The translations under genes were made by a program, and so were the position numbers. A DNA stretch of 64,000 nucleotides from Dallia pectoralis (lineage: Eukaryota > Chordata > Actinopteri > Esociformes > Umbridae), in NCBI GenBank assembly GCA_029465975.1, contig CM055728.1, positions 14,886,205 to 14,950,204 of the forward strand, given 5' to 3'. Below, in pieces: positions 59,235 through 64,000 of the stretch. A model generated the notes under the pieces. That model was not told the origin of the DNA. It was given only the letters and a program-made list of their open reading frames with translations, and did no database searches. The stretch's first letter is position 1, and each line of letters starts with the position of its first letter.

Positions 59235-59475
59235 CAGACCAGTAACTAGTTTAACTATAACAGACACAGCTTCAATGGGGTAGCTAGAAGCTAATATGTC
59301 TTATCTAGTTTAAACTAGAACAGACACAGCTTCAATGCGGTAGCTAATTTCTTATCTAGTTTAAACTAGAACAGACACAGCTTCAATCGGGTTGCTAGTA
59401 GCTAATGTCTCATCTAGTTTAAACTAAAACAGACACAGCTTCAATAGGGTAGCTAATATGTCTTACTAGCAAAGT
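59235..59475. repeat. ~62-bp tandem repeat, four copies
   Basis: Four diverged copies containing CTAGTTTAAACTA, AACAGACACAGCTTCAAT and GGTAGCTA, ending close to the proposed stk38 first exon. Confidence 0.85.
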
Positions 59476-59690
59476 TGGCAAAACTAGCATAGCTAGCTTG
59501 TCATAGCCAGGGCAAAACATGGAAAAGTTAAGTAGTTTCCGTAGTAAACATAAGTTACTTCGCTTTATAGCTATTCGACAATGTGTGGGCTACTAACAAG
59601 TGCCAAGAAGTAAAACAAGTAAGTATTGGATATCACGTTAAATTTCAAATAACTACTTTCCGTTTCTCTTCAGGTAGTTCATTGACTTAC

Positions 59691-59800
59691 CTTAGGAGGA
59701 ACGACCTCTCAATTTAAAACATTCTGGATGGCTCAATTACATTTGTTTTCGCACACAAACCTCTAAGACGCATATGCCGCCACCTACTGGGCTGGAGACC
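59691..59800 (-). other. stk38: Probable non-coding first exon of stk38 (right limit uncertain)
   Basis: On the minus strand CCTAAG|GTAAGT at 59691/59690 is a consensus 5' splice site at the right distance and orientation to join the acceptor CCTCAG before 57384, six bases upstream of the stk38 ATG. The upstream (right) limit at 59800 is only nominal. Two copies of CTACTGGGCTGGAG lie near 59785 and 59860. Confidence 0.4.
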
Positions 59801-60239
59801 CTGTCTTCTTCGAGTCTGTATTAACCATCGTAACCAACATTAAGGTTCTTATACCGCCATCTACTGGGCTGGAGTGTGAGGCACGTCCCATAATACCTGT
59901 CTTTATCTTTATACAGTCTATGGTCTTTATTCTTATCCTACCTATCTATTCTACATCTTTCAATCCAGTCTTGTTTAACACAATTAACACACAGTTATTC
60001 CTGGATTTTTTAGCTAAATTTGGAGATCACAATATTTTGCCACGTTACTATGTGGTGGCTTTGCATGTGTGGCCCCTATTTTCAAGCTCTGTCAATATTA
60101 TAGCGCTGCAAATTTGAGTCGTAAATTGTATCTCCATATAATTCACATGTTGATGGGATTAAATACACTTTACCCAATATTTGGCAATTTGGAAGTCACA
60201 ACTCACAGCTGCCTAATATGCTGTTGGTCTTTCAGCAAA
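59801..60239. other. Spacer upstream of stk38
   Basis: Likely promoter-side sequence of stk38 followed by AT-rich DNA. The repeated CCGCCA(C/T)CTACTGGGCTGG motif resembles the edge of fish dispersed repeats. No gene was recognised. Confidence 0.35.
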
Positions 60240-60690
60240 TCCTACAATTTGTGAGGTGGAGTCATCATAGATTGGACGTCTTGCCACATGCTTGGGGAGC
60301 GTGTGGCATTATCAGGGACCCCTTACACCCGAGTCATAAACTGTTTGCCCTCCTGCCATCAGGAGGCTCAGGAACAGTTTTTTTCCTGCTGTTAACATAA
60401 TGAACCTTGCATTCACACTAATTTATTTCATCTGCCATTTGCACAATGCGTACTGTTGTACCCACATTGCCACCTTTGGACTACACACTGCTAACTTGTT
60501 TATTTACCTGATCTGCCATTTGCACATATATTCCTCTTGCCTTTCACACTGCTAGCCTATTTATTATATTTGGCTTTTGCACAATGCTTATTGTTTGTAC
60601 TATCTGTTTGCCAACTGCACAGATGTTGTTGGTGTTGCCCTCTGCACATTTGCAATTTGTCCAATGACAATAAAGATGGTTCTAATCTAA
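60240..60690 (+). mobile_element. Degraded 3' end of a non-LTR retrotransposon
   Basis: One frame reads ...IIRDPLHPSHKLFALLPSGG, which resembles the 'DPSHPLH...LLPSGRR' C-terminal motif common to fish LINE reverse transcriptases. A 3' UTR-like stretch follows with repeated ATTTGCACAATG-type words and ends CAATAAAGATGG, like a LINE tail signal. Target duplications were not identified, so the limits are approximate. Confidence 0.5.
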
Positions 60691-61199
60691 TGAAGAAAAA
60701 AACAAGGACCAAGCAAAACCCACAAATAAATGGTTAGCAGGGAAGGAGGCAGTCTACAAGCAACTCATGAAGACTGGATACAGAAGTCAAACAAGAAAAA
60801 ACTAAATCCATTTTAAATAACACTGTAATGTAACAAAAAGTTGAATATTCTTTCGAATGCACTAACAAGGTACCTTTATTCAGACTTTGAACTCAATTCA
60901 GAACTTATATGTGGCTAACTGGGAGGCAGAAGTCATGACTGTACGAGTCTACGTGACTTAAGATAAAAATGCTAAATATAACTGCAGAATGTCTCCACCT
61001 GAAGGTACAAAACAACTTGGATTACGTTGCAGTAGTTGCCTTTGGATGTTTCAGAATAAGAGTCCGGTATACCTGAAGACCCTACCACTGTTAATGAAAG
61101 ACCCATGTTCATTCAACTTATAGTTAACTTACGTTTTTGGGATATTGAACTAATGCTTGGATTCACAGCTATGCTCGTGAACCTATGTAACCAAATATA
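60691..61199. other. Upstream region of cept1, nothing recognised
   Basis: AT-rich unique-looking DNA between the LINE remnant and the proposed cept1 first exon. Confidence 0.4.
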
Positions 61200-61555
61200 C
61201 CAATCATAAGGAGGAATTATTGAACATAATGACCCGGTCTTTTCATTGTGCGACGGAAGTGGGAAATCCCTACGCCTGTCAAATCCGTTTTTTTTTCAAC
61301 GCAGCGGTCGTGTCTCGCGACATACAACGGAATTTGCTGATTAAAGTCTTCCAGAAAACAGCTCTTGTTTTTTGGCGGCTACATTCCTGTCGCTTGTCTA
61401 CTTGTTTACTGTTTAGCTGCATAAAGTATAATCTTACAGAAGGATTGGGGATTGTCACATAATTTAGCCACCAGCACACCAGCACTAGTAGTAGTAGCTG
61501 TCAGATAGACCACGATTAGAGGCCACTGCCGCAGGTATAGAAACAAGCATTCAAG
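61200..61555 (+). other. cept1: Probable cept1 promoter and non-coding exon 1 (left limit uncertain)
   Basis: CATTCAAG|GTAAGA at 61555/61556 is a strong 5' splice site in a less AT-rich stretch with several CpGs. It would join the acceptor TTCTCACTAG before 62151. The transcription start is unknown, so the left coordinate marks only the start of the richer region. Confidence 0.4.
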
Positions 61556-62243
61556 GTAAGAGATTTCCGAAGAACAAACGCGTATCATTAATGTGTCATA
61601 TCGTCATACTATTTATTTTTTGCTGTTTACAAACCTTTCATGTCTGTTAATGTGAGTAATTTATGTAATCGCTCCCAGTGTGTTACAGTAGTTAGCTATC
61701 ATTAACACATATCAAGTAACGTTAGTTAGCTGGCTACATTAACTAGCCAAGTGATTTTTGTTCTTACAAAATACTCTTTGTAGATGACTGTCTTGTTACC
61801 TAGTTAACGTTAGCCTAATGAGTTTTAGTGGAGCAGGATCACATGCATATCCAAGGCATTTAACATCGCTTTCTTAGTTGCTTATTTGTGATTTGGTTAG
61901 GATTTACCTGCTAAATAGGGCTAAGAGCCTTGCTACTACTTCATATTGAATTCTTAAGGTTTTCAACCCTTGCATTTATTTAGTATAATTGAATGCTGTT
62001 TGCAATTTCAGAACAATATATCAAGTGATTTGACTATAGTCAATAAGTACTAGATTGCTCTATGTAGACTGTGCTCATTGTGCTGTTAGAGTCAAATTAT
62101 GCTTACAATTATAGCCTACTGAAAAATAAATCACTCTTTCTTCTCACTAGGATTTAGCCTTTTAAAACGGATTGGATTGGACTGCGGAGAGGCCATTTAT
62201 AGACAGAAAAGGTGGCACTAGAAGTGCCGGTTCGGTTTTCCAT

Positions 62244-62663
62244 ATGAGTAGCAGCACAGGGCAGAAAGCTCTGCGGACCCAGCCCGCCAAGCCAGGCCAT
62301 GGGACAAGGGGAACAATGTCATGGACACCTCAGGACCAGAGTGTAGACCCTTCCTACAGGTCAACCACATCTGCGGTCCCCACTCAAACCTGTAGTGGTG
62401 GGGGGAGCTCCTGTGTTCTGAGTAAGCTGATCCAAATGCCGGCACCACCGCTGTCGCACCACCAGCTGAAGAAGTTAGAGGAGCACAGGTACAGCAGTGC
62501 GGGGCGCTCCATTCTGGAGCCTTTCATGCAGTACTACTGGGAGTGGCTGGTAGCGTGCGTACCAACATGGATAGCCCCAAACCTCATCACCATCGTGGGC
62601 TTAGCCACCAACATTCTCACCACATTGGTGCTGGTGTATTACTGCCCCACTGCCACTGAACAG
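62244..62663 (+). CDS. cept1: Choline/ethanolamine phosphotransferase 1, first coding exon (gene continues beyond window)
   Basis: The exon begins at 62151 after TTCTCACTAG and ends at 62663 in CAG|GTAGGT, phase 0. The first ATG after the in-frame TAA at 62163-62165 is 62244, giving 140 codons. Residues 57-140 (CVLSKLIQMPAPPLS, LKKLEEHRYSSAGRS, YYWEWLV, IAPNLITIVGL, YYCPTATEQ) match the N-terminal part of CEPT1. The CVL.KL..P.PPLS start separates it from CHPT1. Residues ~111-134 form the first membrane helix. CEPT1 makes phosphatidylcholine and phosphatidylethanolamine from CDP-alcohols and diacylglycerol in ER/nuclear membranes. The catalytic CDP-alcohol phosphotransferase motif (DG..AR) lies in later exons not present here. 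The 56-residue N-terminal region is Ser/Thr/Gly-rich and poorly conserved. Confidence 0.92.
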
Positions 62664-64000
62664 GTAGGTCCATGCACGGGCACATCTGGGAATACATTGG
62701 GGCCCTATTGCACATTTGAATGCATATGGCTTTCTTTACATAAGAAAGTATGTCATAAGAAAGTAAAGTTTGATTTTATATGGTATGTGGTTTGAGGACC
62801 TCTTATGTGATTTTGTATCGGTTCGAGATAACACGCAATGTGGGTGAATCTTTCCTTTAAATCACGCGTGATTACCAACTGCCAATTGTCCAATTGCCAT
62901 AGCTTACATGTCTAACACATGGTAGTTAGATTATTAACCTTATGCAAGTAAACAACTTCTAAGCCTAAATAAGAGTTACTGGTGAGGAATGCAAGTAGGG
63001 TTTATTTTTCTATTTTTAGACTGCCTAGCACTGTGACAATACAAAATGTAGTATTGTTTAGTTGGACCACTTGTTAGGTATAAGTTTGTTTGTTAATTGA
63101 ATGATTGGTCAATATATATTTATTATTTGCCAGCATTCAGGAGATCAAAGTACACTCATTTTGCGGACATGGAAGCTTCTATGTTTATCTAACTGTTAAA
63201 GGTAAGCAACCGAGCTGGATATAACTCCCTGCACAAAAACGCAACAATTGTAGTTCGTGGAGGTGTAACGGGATTGTAGTTTTAAATGAAGTGTAACGGA
63301 ATTGTAATTAACCACTACAGAGAGGACATATACCATGTATTGCATATACTTGCATATAAAAGATACTTTTTAAAGTTGGTGGTTCGACGCGATGCGTACA
63401 GTGGAATGGACTGTATCAGTGTACATTGGCCATAGGTATTATTGTAACATAGCTGTCACTTACACAGGTTGAGTCAGGTTGAGTCAACTCAGTGCTTCTA
63501 AATGTCCAGCGTCTTATACAGACTAGGTTATTTTTGATTCATATAACGATAATTATGTGGAAAAATAAATAACTATTATCATTGAAAAGTAATTCATAAT
63601 TTTTCTTTTATTCAATATCATAAAGAATTTCCCCAGACGCCCTGCGATTATGCAAACTGACCTCACATCCTTCAGTTCGGGGTGGAACTCGTTCATGGGT
63701 ATGGGGAACAGAAATGTGAATCTTGTCACTACCAATTGCAAATTGTTCTGGGACACTGTTAAATATTTGGAGAACAAGATCACCTCCTCATCTTCCTACG
63801 GCTCTGAAATTAGGTAATACTGTCACTGCTGATAAGTCTATGATAATAGATACATTTTAATAAGCATTTTGATGAAGCTGGCCATGCTTTACATCTGAGT
63901 TGGGGCTGAACCAATTAGTCGACGTTGTATTTTTGTTGTCGACAAGTCGTTTGATCTCATAAGACCTATTTTAAGTGTCCGCAATAACGTAATTTGACTA
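62664..64000. other. cept1 intron, no further exon found
   Basis: I looked for the next CEPT1 segment (the catalytic DG..AR region) in this stretch and did not find it. Near 63910 the motif CTGAACCAATTAGTCGAC resembles one end of a common fish DNA element cut by the window edge. A short + frame at 63651-63815 is discussed under findings. Confidence 0.5.

Overview
This window looks like teleost fish genomic DNA. It holds four split vertebrate genes with GT-AG introns, dense tandem minisatellites, and fish-type transposon debris: Tc1-like fragments, a non-LTR retrotransposon tail, a solo LTR and several MITE-like elements. The Tc1-like sequence resembles, from memory, elements common in salmonid and pike genomes, so Protacanthopterygii is possible but not shown. 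I see no bacterial-style gene, CRISPR array or convincing tRNA/rRNA.

Layout. A kinase gene recognised as stk35 lies on + (CDS 2629-6297, two coding exons). About 31 kb without a recognisable gene follows (6.3-38 kb). It is filled by minisatellites with periods of 39, 54, 66, 30, 19 and 51 bp, a 366-bp foldback palindrome, a LINE fragment with a 12-bp target duplication, a solo LTR with a 5-bp duplication, and a 224-bp inverted-repeat element with a 9-bp duplication. Next is mtch1 on + (37990-44430, 12 coding exons, all resolved here, 322 aa). It converges on stk38 (NDR1 kinase) on - (49971-57378, 12 coding exons, all resolved, 468 aa). A likely non-coding first exon of stk38 ends at 59691. 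Divergent from stk38, on +, is the start of cept1 (first coding exon 62244-62663); the rest lies beyond the window.

The genes are unrelated housekeeping functions: a nuclear kinase, an outer-mitochondrial-membrane SLC25-like protein, an AGC/NDR kinase and a phospholipid synthase. The mtch1/stk38 pairing matches their neighbourhood on human chromosome 6p21, which supports these names over the paralogues mtch2 and stk38l.

The most interesting structural signal is that two gene-internal minisatellites begin exactly at a splice junction and have multiplied it. The 60-bp array in mtch1 intron 2 repeats the exon-2 5' splice site about 26 times. The 67-bp array in stk38 intron 5 repeats the exon-6 3' splice site together with the first ~20 exonic bases. 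Two intergenic arrays have units that also look like splice sites. No new enzymatic system was found.
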